A stretch of 64,000 nucleotides of DNA from an uncultured Kiritimatiellota bacterium (GTDB taxonomy: Bacteria; Verrucomicrobiota; Kiritimatiellia; RFP12; DVOR01): NCBI GenBank assembly GCA_944389545.1, contig CALXMT010000001.1, forward strand, positions 1 through 64,000. Reading direction: 5' to 3'. The position numbers and the translations under genes were made by a program. Shown here piece after piece: positions 55,952-64,000 of the stretch (its first letter is position 1; every line of letters starts with the position of its first letter). Under the pieces are notes generated by a model. That model saw only the letters and a program-made list of their open reading frames with translations, made no database searches and was not told the DNA's origin.

Positions 55952-56797
55952 ATGAAACCGATCATTGAGCCCCATATCCACATGATTGCGCGAACGACCG
56001 ACGACTATATGGCAATGCGCGCAAATGGCATCCGCGTGTGCGTGGAGCCGTCCTTCTGGTTGGGGGAAAACCGCCGCTACGCGGGTTCTTTCTTCGATTA
56101 TTTCCGGCTGTCGCTGGAGTTCGAGCACACGCGTGCGGCGCGATATGGCATCGACCATTGGAGCGCCATCGGGATGAACCCGAAGGAGGCGGAGAACCGC
56201 AAGCTGGCGGATGAAGTGATTGATGGGATGGGCGAATACCTCGACCATCCGCGGTGCGTGGCATTGGGCGAAATCGGCTTCAACAACATCACGGAAAACG
56301 AGGAGCACGCCTTGGTGCGGCAGTTGCGAATGGCCGAGGAGCGGAAGATGCCGGTGGTGTTGCACCTGCCGCACTTCAACAAGCTCAAAGGCATCAAGCG
56401 CGTGCTTGAGATCATCAAGGGCGAAGGTCTGACGTGCGAGCGCATCGACATCGACCACAACGTGGAAGAAACCATCGGTCTGGCGTTGGAGAGCGGTTGC
56501 TACGCGGGCATGACGGTGTATCCTTACTCCAAGCTCTCGCCGGAGCGGGTGAGCGCGATGATCAAGGAGCATGGGCACGAACGTGTGATCGTGAACGGCT
56601 CGGCGGACTGGGGCATCAGCGATCCGCTGTCGCTCATCAAGGTGGTGGCGCAACTGCGCAAGGACGGATTCGACGAGAAGGTCATCGAAGCCATCACGCA
56701 TGACACACCGATGACGTTTTACTCCGCCTCGCCGCATTGGAAGCCCGACTTCGACGTGGTGCCGCAGGATCCGACCACCTATCAACGCCAGCCTTGA
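55952..56797 (+). CDS. TatD-like metal-dependent hydrolase (EboB-like)
   Basis: 281-aa amidohydrolase-superfamily TIM barrel. Metal-ligand motifs are IEPHIHM near the N-terminus, GEIGFNN, VVLHLPH and IDIDHN. The stretches VCVEPSFWLGENRR and SFFDYFRLSLEFEHTRAARYGI match, from memory, the TatD-like EboB proteins of ebo gene clusters more than DNase TatD. The reaction is unknown. AAGGAGG precedes the ATG. The kinase gene starts 13 bp after the stop, and a UbiA gene, another ebo-type member, lies four genes on. Confidence 0.75.
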   Translation: MKPIIEPHIHMIARTTDDYMAMRANGIRVCVEPSFWLGENRRYAGSFFDYFRLSLEFEHTRAARYGIDHWSAIGMNPKEAENRKLADEVIDGMGEYLDHPRCVALGEIGFNNITENEEHALVRQLRMAEERKMPVVLHLPHFNKLKGIKRVLEIIKGEGLTCERIDIDHNVEETIGLALESGCYAGMTVYPYSKLSPERVSAMIKEHGHERVIVNGSADWGISDPLSLIKVVAQLRKDGFDEKVIEAITHDTPMTFYSASPHWKPDFDVVPQDPTTYQRQP

Positions 56798-56810
56798 CCG
56801 GAGAGCCACC

Positions 56811-59800
56811 ATGGCCGACGAGACTCCGCAGACGCCCCCACCCCAGCAGGACAACACGGCATCCACCGACAAAACGGTGCGCATCGACCCCACGCGAACG
56901 GTGGCCATCCGGCCCGGCGATGAGGTCACGGCAACGGACTTCTTGCACGATGACCCCGCGCAACACCATGGGCCGATGGACGACTATGCCATCTGCGGCA
57001 AGGTGGGCGATGGCGGCATGGGCGTGGTCTATCTGGCACGGGATCGGCGACTCGGGCGTTACGTGGCCATCAAACGCCTGAACGAAAAGGCCTTGGCGGA
57101 CCCCATCCTGCGGCAACGCTTCTTGCAAGAGGCGCGCGCGGTGGCGGCGCTGAACCATGCGCACATCGTCCACATCTATGCATTGGGCGAGGATGCGCTG
57201 GGGCCCTACATCATCATGGAGTACGTCTCCGGGCCGGCGGGAACGGAGGTCGTGAGCGCCGGGCAGGACTCCCAGCCGCCCAAAAATCTGACGCTGGAAC
57301 AGTTCATCAACCGCAACGGGCCGATGACGGCGGATGAAGCGGTGGCGATGATCCTGAAAATCGCCAACACGATGGTCTATGCGCACAGTTGCGGCGTCAT
57401 CCATCGCGACTTGAAGCCGGCGAACATCCTGCTTGACCCCTCGATGGAGCCGAAGTTGGTCGATTTCGGCCTGGCGCGGATCTCCCCTCAGGAGGGGCGC
57501 ACGCAGGTGGCCGAGCTGACCGTGCCGGGCGAGAAACTGATCAGTCTGGGTTATTCCGCGCCGGAACTGGAACAGGACGCCTCGTGCAGCGATGTGCGGG
57601 CGGACATCTATTCGTTGGGCGCCATCCTCTATTTCCTGCTGACCGGGCGCAACCCACGCTATTACCGCGAGCAAGACGTGCCTGCCTTCCTGCGCGAAGT
57701 GATGCGGCGGAGTCTGGAGACCGTCCGCGAGCAACGCTATCGCACGGCGCAAGACTTTGTGAAGGCCCTCACGGAGGCCGCAAGCCATGGGCGCACGGTG
57801 GCACCCACCATCAAGACCACGTGGCGATGCAAATGGTGCGACGCGGTAAACCCCATCTCCACCAAATTCTGCGCGGAATGCGGATGGGACGGCAGTGAAC
57901 GTTGCCGAGAGTGCGGCGCGGAGATTTTCGTCGGGCAGCAGTATTGCCCCAGTTGCGGCGCAGATTGCCGAATGTACGAACACGTCTCTTCCATCATCGC
58001 GTTGATGGACCAGGCGTGGGAAGACCGCCACTTCGAGCGAATCGCCACCATCGCAGGGCGTCTGCACGGCTTCGAGCCCGCCGGGCCGACCGGACGAAAG
58101 ATGCTCAGCGATGCACACGCCCGCGTTGAAGAGGCCGAGCGCAAGGTGGCCCGGCGCAATCGTCTGGCCGCACTCATCCCGAATGAGCTCAAGGCCGAAA
58201 ACTACGAACGCGCCCAATCCTTCATCGAGGAGTTCCGCACACTCAACGAAGACGCGATGGTTTACGAAGAGGAGTTGCGGGAAATCCCCAACAAAATCTT
58301 GGCGCGTGACCTCGCCCGCATCCGTCAATGCATCCGCCTCCGCGATTGGTCCACCGCACGGCGGCTCACGGAAAACCTTGCCGCCACCTATGGCAACAAC
58401 CCGGAATACCAAGACGTCCGCACCCGTGTGTTGGTGCATGCTCGGCGCTTCCGGAAGATTGCCTTGGGCGGGGGCATCGCCGTCTTTATCGTCCTCTATC
58501 TGCTCTCCATGCCGATTGCCGCACGATTGGCAGATGGAACGTTCGGCCCGGTTTCCGGTGCGCTTTACACCCCCGCACGCGGCATCGCACACATTCCCGG
58601 CATCCATTTCCTGATGTCGCGTTACGCGAGCCTATTCACGGAAAAACAGGATTTCGATGACTACTTCCGTTCTGCCCAAGGACCTGCCAAACGCCCTGAC
58701 TGGGCAATCAATGCACCCGAAGCCAAGGCGTTGCCCCCATTGCCGGACGATTTGGAAGAGAAGCGTGCACACTTCGCCACACGCCTTGCCGAGATCGAAC
58801 GTCGCCGCCATGAGCAGCACAACGACCTGCTCACACAGTATTGGGACGAACTGAAGACCGCCCAAGACAATGCGCAAAAAGCCGGCAACTACGATGGCGT
58901 GGTGGCCACGACACGCGCCATCGACGCCTACACCGAGACCAACGAACTGGGAGCCCCCCTGCCGGACGATCCGCCCTTCCTCGCCGGCATCAAGCTCCGC
59001 ATGGCCCGCCGCCACGAAGAACAGGAAATCCTCGCCGCCCGGCAGACCCGCATGTTCACCCGGAAGTATCGCGAGGCCCTAGAGGAAAAGAGCAAAACCT
59101 ACACCCAACAAGGCGAGATGGACAAGGCCGGGTTCGTGCAAGAGGAAGTCAAGCGCATCCAAGCCTTGCCGGAGGTGATGGCCGCACAAGCCCTCTTGAA
59201 GGCTTCCAAGAACGACCTCTTCCTGGGTGACGAGACCTCTTTGGCCGAAACCGAGCAGTTGCGCGAAGAGTTGCGTGCGACCCGCGAAGCGTTACGCGGC
59301 AAATTGCGTGCCATCAACGAAGAGTGCAACAAGGCCCTCGGGGACTGGCCGAGTGACTACGAAGCCGCCCTGAACAACCTCATCACGACCTTCCAGCAGT
59401 CCGGGAACTTCAACGCTTGGGAAGCCGTGGCCCTTGAGCGTTCGCGCTTCGAGGCGGAGAACACCCTCACGGCGCAAAACATCGTAGAGGACCCGGACGG
59501 TCTGCGCCAGATTCAGGAAACCTTCCTCCAGCGCCTGCAGGCCGTTGCCGAAAAGCGAAACACCGCCAAATCCATCGTCTACAACGACTACTTGGCCGAC
59601 ATGGAGAAACGCAAGACCGAGCTGACTAAGGCCGGGAAGCTGGACTCCGCCTCCGTTGTCAACCAAGAGATTCGCGAGATTCGTCAGAGCCACGGCTATG
59701 CGGCCGTGACACGGTCCGTCGCCCCGGCGCCGCAAACATCTCACACGCAACCCGCGCAAACGCCCCAGACACCGGCACAATCCGTGCCCCCTGTGCAACC

Positions 59801-59930
59801 CGTGCCGCAACAACCCGTGGCCCCGCAGCCCATAGAGCAAGATTTGGGGCTTGACCCAGAGGCCGGGTTGCCGCCGCAAACCGTATCACTCCCCACCCCG
59901 CCAATGGCCAAATCGGAACCGCAATCATGA
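56811..59930 (+). CDS. Transmembrane Ser/Thr protein kinase with zinc ribbons
   Basis: 1,039 aa. A complete Hanks-type kinase domain (about 58-320): glycine loop GKVGDGGMGVVYLA, catalytic lysine in VAIKRLNEK, HRDLKPANIL and DFGLAR. Two zinc-ribbon units follow (CKWCDAVNPISTKFCAECG and CRECGAEIFVGQQYCPSCG, about 343-387), then a helical region, one membrane helix (about 551-570), and a long, mostly coiled-coil periplasmic part (about 630-960) rich in E, K and A. The last 80 residues are Pro/Gln-rich. It likely senses something outside and signals inside. pyrK-like starts within its stop codon (ATGA). Confidence 0.87.
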   Translation: MADETPQTPPPQQDNTASTDKTVRIDPTRTVAIRPGDEVTATDFLHDDPAQHHGPMDDYAICGKVGDGGMGVVYLARDRRLGRYVAIKRLNEKALADPILRQRFLQEARAVAALNHAHIVHIYALGEDALGPYIIMEYVSGPAGTEVVSAGQDSQPPKNLTLEQFINRNGPMTADEAVAMILKIANTMVYAHSCGVIHRDLKPANILLDPSMEPKLVDFGLARISPQEGRTQVAELTVPGEKLISLGYSAPELEQDASCSDVRADIYSLGAILYFLLTGRNPRYYREQDVPAFLREVMRRSLETVREQRYRTAQDFVKALTEAASHGRTVAPTIKTTWRCKWCDAVNPISTKFCAECGWDGSERCRECGAEIFVGQQYCPSCGADCRMYEHVSSIIALMDQAWEDRHFERIATIAGRLHGFEPAGPTGRKMLSDAHARVEEAERKVARRNRLAALIPNELKAENYERAQSFIEEFRTLNEDAMVYEEELREIPNKILARDLARIRQCIRLRDWSTARRLTENLAATYGNNPEYQDVRTRVLVHARRFRKIALGGGIAVFIVLYLLSMPIAARLADGTFGPVSGALYTPARGIAHIPGIHFLMSRYASLFTEKQDFDDYFRSAQGPAKRPDWAINAPEAKALPPLPDDLEEKRAHFATRLAEIERRRHEQHNDLLTQYWDELKTAQDNAQKAGNYDGVVATTRAIDAYTETNELGAPLPDDPPFLAGIKLRMARRHEEQEILAARQTRMFTRKYREALEEKSKTYTQQGEMDKAGFVQEEVKRIQALPEVMAAQALLKASKNDLFLGDETSLAETEQLREELRATREALRGKLRAINEECNKALGDWPSDYEAALNNLITTFQQSGNFNAWEAVALERSRFEAENTLTAQNIVEDPDGLRQIQETFLQRLQAVAEKRNTAKSIVYNDYLADMEKRKTELTKAGKLDSASVVNQEIREIRQSHGYAAVTRSVAPAPQTSHTQPAQTPQTPAQSVPPVQPVPQQPVAPQPIEQDLGLDPEAGLPPQTVSLPTPPMAKSEPQS

Positions 59931-60700
59931 TTGACGAGACCGCCCTTATCCTTTCCATCCGTCCGCTCGCCCAGGGTTATCAAGTGCTGACCCTTGCGGC
60001 GCCCGCAATCGCCGCAGAGGCCAAGCCGGGGCAGTTTGTGCATGTCCGTGTGCCGTCGCTCGATGCCGCGCGCCTACGCCGTCCCTTCAGCATCTATGAC
60101 GCGGACCCCGTGACCGGCCGCCTCCACATCCTTTACAAGACCGTCGGTTTGGGCACACGCCATCTGGCCGCGCTTCCCGTTGGCACGGAGCTTCCCGTGC
60201 TCGGCCCGATCGGACGCCCCTTCCCGCTGAATCCGGAGGGCATCCCCTACCTCATCGGTGGCGGATACGGTGTGGCGCCACTCTGGTTCCTGGCCTCGCG
60301 CCTGCCGCGCAAGGGCATCCTTTTCGTGGGTGGCCGCACGGCGGCGGACATCCTTGAGACCGACCGCTTCGAGGAGGCCGGTTGGGAGGTCCGCATCGCC
60401 ACGCAAGACGGTAGCCGTGGCACCATGGGGCTCGTCACGGCCCCGCTCGATGCCGCGCTCGCAGACAAACCGCAGGCCGAGCTTTACGCCTGTGGCCCGG
60501 ACGGCATGCTCCGCGCCGTCGGCGAACGTGCCATCGCCGCAGGGATCAAGGGGTGGCTTTCGCTCGACAAACACATGGTCTGCGGTGTGGGGGCTTGCCT
60601 CGCTTGCGTCCAGAAAATCCGTCGCGAGGATGGCGCTGATGTGCTTGCCAGGGTCTGTGTGGATGGTCCAGTCTTTGAGTCCAGAGAAATCGTCTGGTGA
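59927..60700 (+). CDS. pyrK: Dihydroorotate dehydrogenase electron-transfer subunit (PyrK-like)
   Basis: 257-aa ferredoxin-reductase-type protein passing electrons between NAD(H), FAD and a [2Fe-2S] cluster. FAD contact LRRPFSIYD (about 46-54), NAD part IGGGYGVAPLWFLASRL and C-terminal cluster cysteines MVCGVGACLAC...CVDGPVF fit PyrK. The partner pyrD is not adjacent, so a different oxidoreductase partner is possible. The start overlaps the kinase stop (ATGA) and the end overlaps the UbiA start (GTGA). Confidence 0.85.
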   Translation: MIDETALILSIRPLAQGYQVLTLAAPAIAAEAKPGQFVHVRVPSLDAARLRRPFSIYDADPVTGRLHILYKTVGLGTRHLAALPVGTELPVLGPIGRPFPLNPEGIPYLIGGGYGVAPLWFLASRLPRKGILFVGGRTAADILETDRFEEAGWEVRIATQDGSRGTMGLVTAPLDAALADKPQAELYACGPDGMLRAVGERAIAAGIKGWLSLDKHMVCGVGACLACVQKIRREDGADVLARVCVDGPVFESREIVW

Positions 60701-61578
60701 CAAGGTTCCTGGGCATGGTCGCACAAAAGACAAAGGCGTGGTTGGAACTCTTAAGGGTGCCCAACCTCTTCACCGTCCCCGGCGATGTCTTGGTCGGATG
60801 GTGCTTGATGGGCGGACTCGGCCACGGCATTTGGCCCATTTGCCTGACCATCATGGCCTCGCTGTGCCTCTATGCCACCGGCTTGCTCCTCAACGATGCC
60901 GTGGACGCGCGGGTGGATGCCCGTGAGCGCCCCCAGCGCCCCATCCCCTCCGGCCGCGTTTCCCTTCGTACCGTCTTTGCCGTAACGCCCGTGTTGGGGA
61001 CACTCGGCATCGTCTTGGCGTGGCAGAATTGGGCCTGTGCCGCAATCCTGCTCGGCCTTATCGTCTTCTACGATGTGCTTGCCAAACGCATCCCCGGCCT
61101 GGGCGTCCTCACAATGGGTGCTTGCCGAGGCGTCAATGTCCTGTTCGGCGCACTCTGTGTGGCCTCTCCAGAAGCCATTGTGCAAAACCGACTGATGCTC
61201 GTGGCGATTGGCTTCTTTGTGATTTATACGCTTTTGATTTCCATCGTTGCACGGAACGAGGCCAACCCCAACGTCTCCCCTTCGTTCTGGCTCCGGTGGT
61301 CTCCCGCATTGCTCACGCTGTGCCTGGTGCCACTCTTCTGGATCACAGAAAGAAGCCCCTTGTGGCCGCCTCTGCTCGCGGTTGCGCTCATGTTGCCGTT
61401 TGTCTTGTTGCGGCGCAACATCCCCGCCTTGGTGGCGGCACACATTCGTCACATGATTCCCTTGCAAATTGTCTGGTGTATGATTGCACTCTCCCCTGAC
61501 GCACTCTTTATCCCCGTGACCTTACTCTGCCTGTGGGTGTTGAGCACCTTGTCCTCCCTCTTCTTCCAAGGTTCTTGA
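60697..61578 (+). CDS. UbiA-family prenyltransferase (EboC-like)
   Basis: 293-aa polytopic membrane enzyme with about eight helices. The first prenyl-diphosphate motif NDAVDARVDARERPQRP (NDxxDxxxD) is complete. The second Asp-rich motif is weak (FYDVLAKRIPGLG), as in the EboC branch, by recollection. The substrate is unknown. GTG 60697 overlaps the pyrK stop as GTGA and is the preferred start; ATG 60715 is an alternative. With the TatD-like protein it hints at parts of an ebo-type pathway. Confidence 0.82.
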   Translation: MTRFLGMVAQKTKAWLELLRVPNLFTVPGDVLVGWCLMGGLGHGIWPICLTIMASLCLYATGLLLNDAVDARVDARERPQRPIPSGRVSLRTVFAVTPVLGTLGIVLAWQNWACAAILLGLIVFYDVLAKRIPGLGVLTMGACRGVNVLFGALCVASPEAIVQNRLMLVAIGFFVIYTLLISIVARNEANPNVSPSFWLRWSPALLTLCLVPLFWITERSPLWPPLLAVALMLPFVLLRRNIPALVAAHIRHMIPLQIVWCMIALSPDALFIPVTLLCLWVLSTLSSLFFQGS

Positions 61579-61762
61579 CGCTTTGCGATTCACACCTTTT
61601 CCCCAAAGACCACCACAGGTATCTTACCGATAACGCCCGGGCGTTTCGTGCCTCCCTTGAGCCTTTGCAAGTCCTTTATTTTCCCGAACCGTATCGGACG
61701 CTTATCTTTGTCTTCACAAATGAAAACGATTGTGATAGACTCTAAATAGAAGTGAGGACACG

Positions 61763-63868
61763 ATGGCACAGCATGCATGTGAGCGAATGATTGGGCGAGT
61801 GCAACGGCTTGGCAAGCGATTGGGCATCGCTTGCGCCAAAAGCGCGGTGGAGTCGCGTGTTTTCGATGTTTTCTCCTTGGGCAACGACCTCTTTCTCCTG
61901 CAGCGCGAGCCAGAAACGCTCACAAGCGCCCGGACGCGACGGCGCTCGATGGTCTTGATAGAACGCAAAGACTTGCGCATTGGCAGACGGGGTTGGCTAT
62001 GTGCATTGGGCACGGGCTACTTTGGGACTATTTTGACACCCCTCTTCACCGGCGCTCTGGGCAAGTCGTTTTGCCGTGTCCCCAAGTCCAATCGCTCGAA
62101 GGTTTTGGCCAAACGCGTTGTACTTGCGAATGTCTCCGGTGGCGTGGTCGAACTCTTGCAACGCGAAACCGACTTCGCCTTGATTGTAGAGGCCGCAACG
62201 TGGCTCGCCGACCAAGGGTTTGGCCTAAACGAGGTCATTTTCGGTGAGCGCACCCCGGAGGCATTGGCTTATACCGAGCGACTCGGGCAGATTTGGCGCG
62301 TACGCCCCCGCGTCTACACCCTCTCCGAGATGCGAGAGGCCGTGAACAAGGCGTGGTTGTGCGTGGACACCGCGGCGCGTTACTATGTCAGTATCCGTGG
62401 CGTCCATTGGGTCACTGTCCAGGAATTCTCCCACTTGGCGGACTTGGCACGGACCGAACCCGACAAGACCTTGGCCTGTCTGCGGGAATGGGCCTCAATG
62501 GCCCCCGGTGAAAGCGCAAACGCCATGCGGCGTGAAACAGGTGGAGGACGGCATGCCGTCGAATTCTTCGGGCTCTCCCGCGAGGACGCGGAGGGTCTCC
62601 TCATCCCCGCCTTGGAGCGCCTCATCGAAGGCATGACCCTCGGCCGCATGAACAACGAGGACATGGCCGACACGTTGGCCGGGCTCGCCTTGCTCTACCG
62701 CCGCCTCCTCACCGATCCCACCTACGCCGACCTAAACGCAGAGACGACCATCCGGGCCCTTTACACCTACGTGGCGGACGACATTCACGACACAACCCCT
62801 GGCCAAGTCGACTTTGACGCACGCCGCGTGGCGCTCCCGGGCGCCTCCTTCAGCCATGGCCCCGGCGGAGAAAATCGCCCCATCCCGCATGTAGGGGCAG
62901 ATCGACAGACGTTGGAGGTGATTCAACACCTCACCAGCCGCCTCAGTCTCAACGAGCGCATGGAATACGTCAACGTCTATGAAGTGCGCTCCTCCAAGGA
63001 TCTCTCCACCAGCCGTAGCCAAACGCGCGAGATTGTGGCCAAAACCAATCGTCTGCCCGTCCCCGTCTCATTCATCCAAAAACATCTTGGTAGCGTCCGC
63101 GCCGGCTACGCCGATTATCTGCTTACCCGCGCAAACGTCTTCCGTGCGCTTGGCGCGGACTATCCAGCCTTTCAGCTCCTCACCGATGCCTCTGGTGGCC
63201 GACGCCGCACCGCACCGTTCTTCTTGCGCACCCGTAGCCCCGGCAATCCCCTGGATGCCATCCCGCCGATTCTCTTCAAAAGCAATCCCGAAAATTTTGA
63301 TAGCCCGGAAGTCCCGGATGTCATCATCGCCCTGGCACGCCTTTACGGTAGCGCCGCCGCCCAAAACATGGTGGCCAAGAAATACATTGCCGGTCCTCCG
63401 CCGACCTGCCGCTTTGGTATCGGGAAGGAAATCTTCGAATTCGCCTATGACCCCTTCCGCCACCGTCTGATGCCGGCTCACGTACAGGTCTGCTCCATCC
63501 GTGGCACCATGGGATGGCCCAACCTCGCCCAAGACGAGGCGAACCTCCTCGACTCCTATCGCTTTTATTTCCGACAATACGCCACCGCTCTCGGTGACTA
63601 CTGGATGACCCACAAAGACGCCTGCACCCTCAACGAATGCGCCGCGGCCTTCTTCGATGGCTTCGAGCAAAAGGTGGAGGCGATGCACTGGATTTACCTC
63701 CAAGGCAGAGCACACTTCGATGCCTTTGACCCCGGTCTCCGCCAAACCTTCGCCTTCAGGCCGAAGTTAGACTTCGCGCTCTGGGCGCTCGATGCATCCG
63801 CGAAGGACCTCCCCGCCCTCCGCGAACGCTTCATGGACTACGTCCGCGACGTTTTCGTCAAAGCCTGA
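61763..63868 (+). CDS. Protein of unknown function (701 aa)
   Basis: No signal peptide. A helix-breaking hydrophobic stretch near residue 80 (GRRGWLCALGTGYFGTILTPLF) could be a membrane hairpin. The rest is mixed alpha/beta and rich in Arg: GLSREDAEGLLIPALERLIEG, VDFDARRVALPGASFSHGPGG and FGIGKEIFEFAYDPFRHRLMP, of which the last is a candidate metal or phosphate site. I recognise no family. Codon use and GC content match the neighbours, so it is probably native. GTGAGGACACG precedes the ATG. The 184-bp gap before it shows no repeat and only a weak -10 (gtgatagact). Confidence 0.7.
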   Translation: MAQHACERMIGRVQRLGKRLGIACAKSAVESRVFDVFSLGNDLFLLQREPETLTSARTRRRSMVLIERKDLRIGRRGWLCALGTGYFGTILTPLFTGALGKSFCRVPKSNRSKVLAKRVVLANVSGGVVELLQRETDFALIVEAATWLADQGFGLNEVIFGERTPEALAYTERLGQIWRVRPRVYTLSEMREAVNKAWLCVDTAARYYVSIRGVHWVTVQEFSHLADLARTEPDKTLACLREWASMAPGESANAMRRETGGGRHAVEFFGLSREDAEGLLIPALERLIEGMTLGRMNNEDMADTLAGLALLYRRLLTDPTYADLNAETTIRALYTYVADDIHDTTPGQVDFDARRVALPGASFSHGPGGENRPIPHVGADRQTLEVIQHLTSRLSLNERMEYVNVYEVRSSKDLSTSRSQTREIVAKTNRLPVPVSFIQKHLGSVRAGYADYLLTRANVFRALGADYPAFQLLTDASGGRRRTAPFFLRTRSPGNPLDAIPPILFKSNPENFDSPEVPDVIIALARLYGSAAAQNMVAKKYIAGPPPTCRFGIGKEIFEFAYDPFRHRLMPAHVQVCSIRGTMGWPNLAQDEANLLDSYRFYFRQYATALGDYWMTHKDACTLNECAAAFFDGFEQKVEAMHWIYLQGRAHFDAFDPGLRQTFAFRPKLDFALWALDASAKDLPALRERFMDYVRDVFVKA

Positions 63869-64000
63869 CCCACGTCCACGCCCCAACGCGCTTCACCCTG
63901 ATTCCACCCTCCACTTGCGTCACTCCGTTCGCCGACAACGCCAGCAAGGCTTCTGTTTGTTGTCGCGTCATGACGTTCGGCAACCACTTCCGCAGAGCTC
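63858..64000 (-). CDS. C-terminal end of a minus-strand gene, cut by the window
   Basis: An open frame enters from the right edge and ends at 63858-63860, reading ...LRKWLPNVMTRQQTEALLALSANG and VTQVEGGIRVKRVGAWTWVRL. It overlaps the end of the 701-aa gene by 11 bases, tail to tail. The pattern of a strand-loop-strand ending in an Arg-rich terminus is not enough to name a family. Confidence 0.45.
   Translation of the reverse strand, partial: ALRKWLPNVMTRQQTEALLALSANGVTQVEGGIRVKRVGAWTWVRL

Overview
The window reads as chromosomal DNA of a GC-rich, Gram-negative, probably anaerobic and sugar-using bacterium. Evidence for an outer membrane is lpxA, an LptF-type LPS exporter permease and an OmpA-like protein. 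Evidence for metabolism is a biotin/sodium oxaloacetate decarboxylase, a GH2 glycosidase, Tat-exported GH109-like proteins and a sugar porter. This combination, with a eukaryotic-like Ser/Thr kinase, suits the PVC superphylum, perhaps Kiritimatiellota or Lentisphaerota. That placement is inference only: no rRNA or tRNA gene was recognised.

Layout. 131-5109: recQ and a secreted thioredoxin-like protein on the minus strand, then rpsA on the plus strand. 4760-9731: a 2,486-bp direct tandem duplication carrying the 3' end of rpsA, its terminator, an intergenic repeat block and a complete GH109-like gene. 9746-13103: an ROK-like kinase and an MFS sugar porter with a large inserted loop, which with the GH109-like genes form a plausible sugar-use locus. 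13561-17684: parvulin PPIase, tex and dus. 18661-22650: oadG-oadA-oadB, where OadB carries an exported N-terminal extension. 23864-34328 (minus strand): ilvD; dCMP deaminase, a secreted unknown and argH; ompA-lptF-lpxA; nifU-nifS.

34903-48152 is the accessory region. It holds a type III-like restriction-modification pair (mod/res), four small mostly unknown genes in tight series, a candidate small RNA on the opposite strand, two more small genes, and a truncated 1,583-aa phage or mobile-element 'polyvalent' protein with ADP-ribosyltransferase-like and D12-class adenine methyltransferase domains. From 48614: two overlapping DEAD-box helicases and queD, a GH2 glycosidase on the minus strand, then TatD-like hydrolase, Ser/Thr kinase, PyrK-like reductase and UbiA prenyltransferase genes, the last three translationally coupled. 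A 701-aa unknown and the end of another gene close the window.

The most unusual property is in the gaps. Nearly every long intergenic gap is filled with mosaics of the same dispersed repeats: 65-bp hairpins, about 250-bp blocks, G/C palindromes and a common end motif (TTCCCCGGACANTANT). In several families the sequence of a stem differs between copies while both arms change together, so the palindrome is kept. Many genes also share an extended -10 box (TGSTATACT-like).
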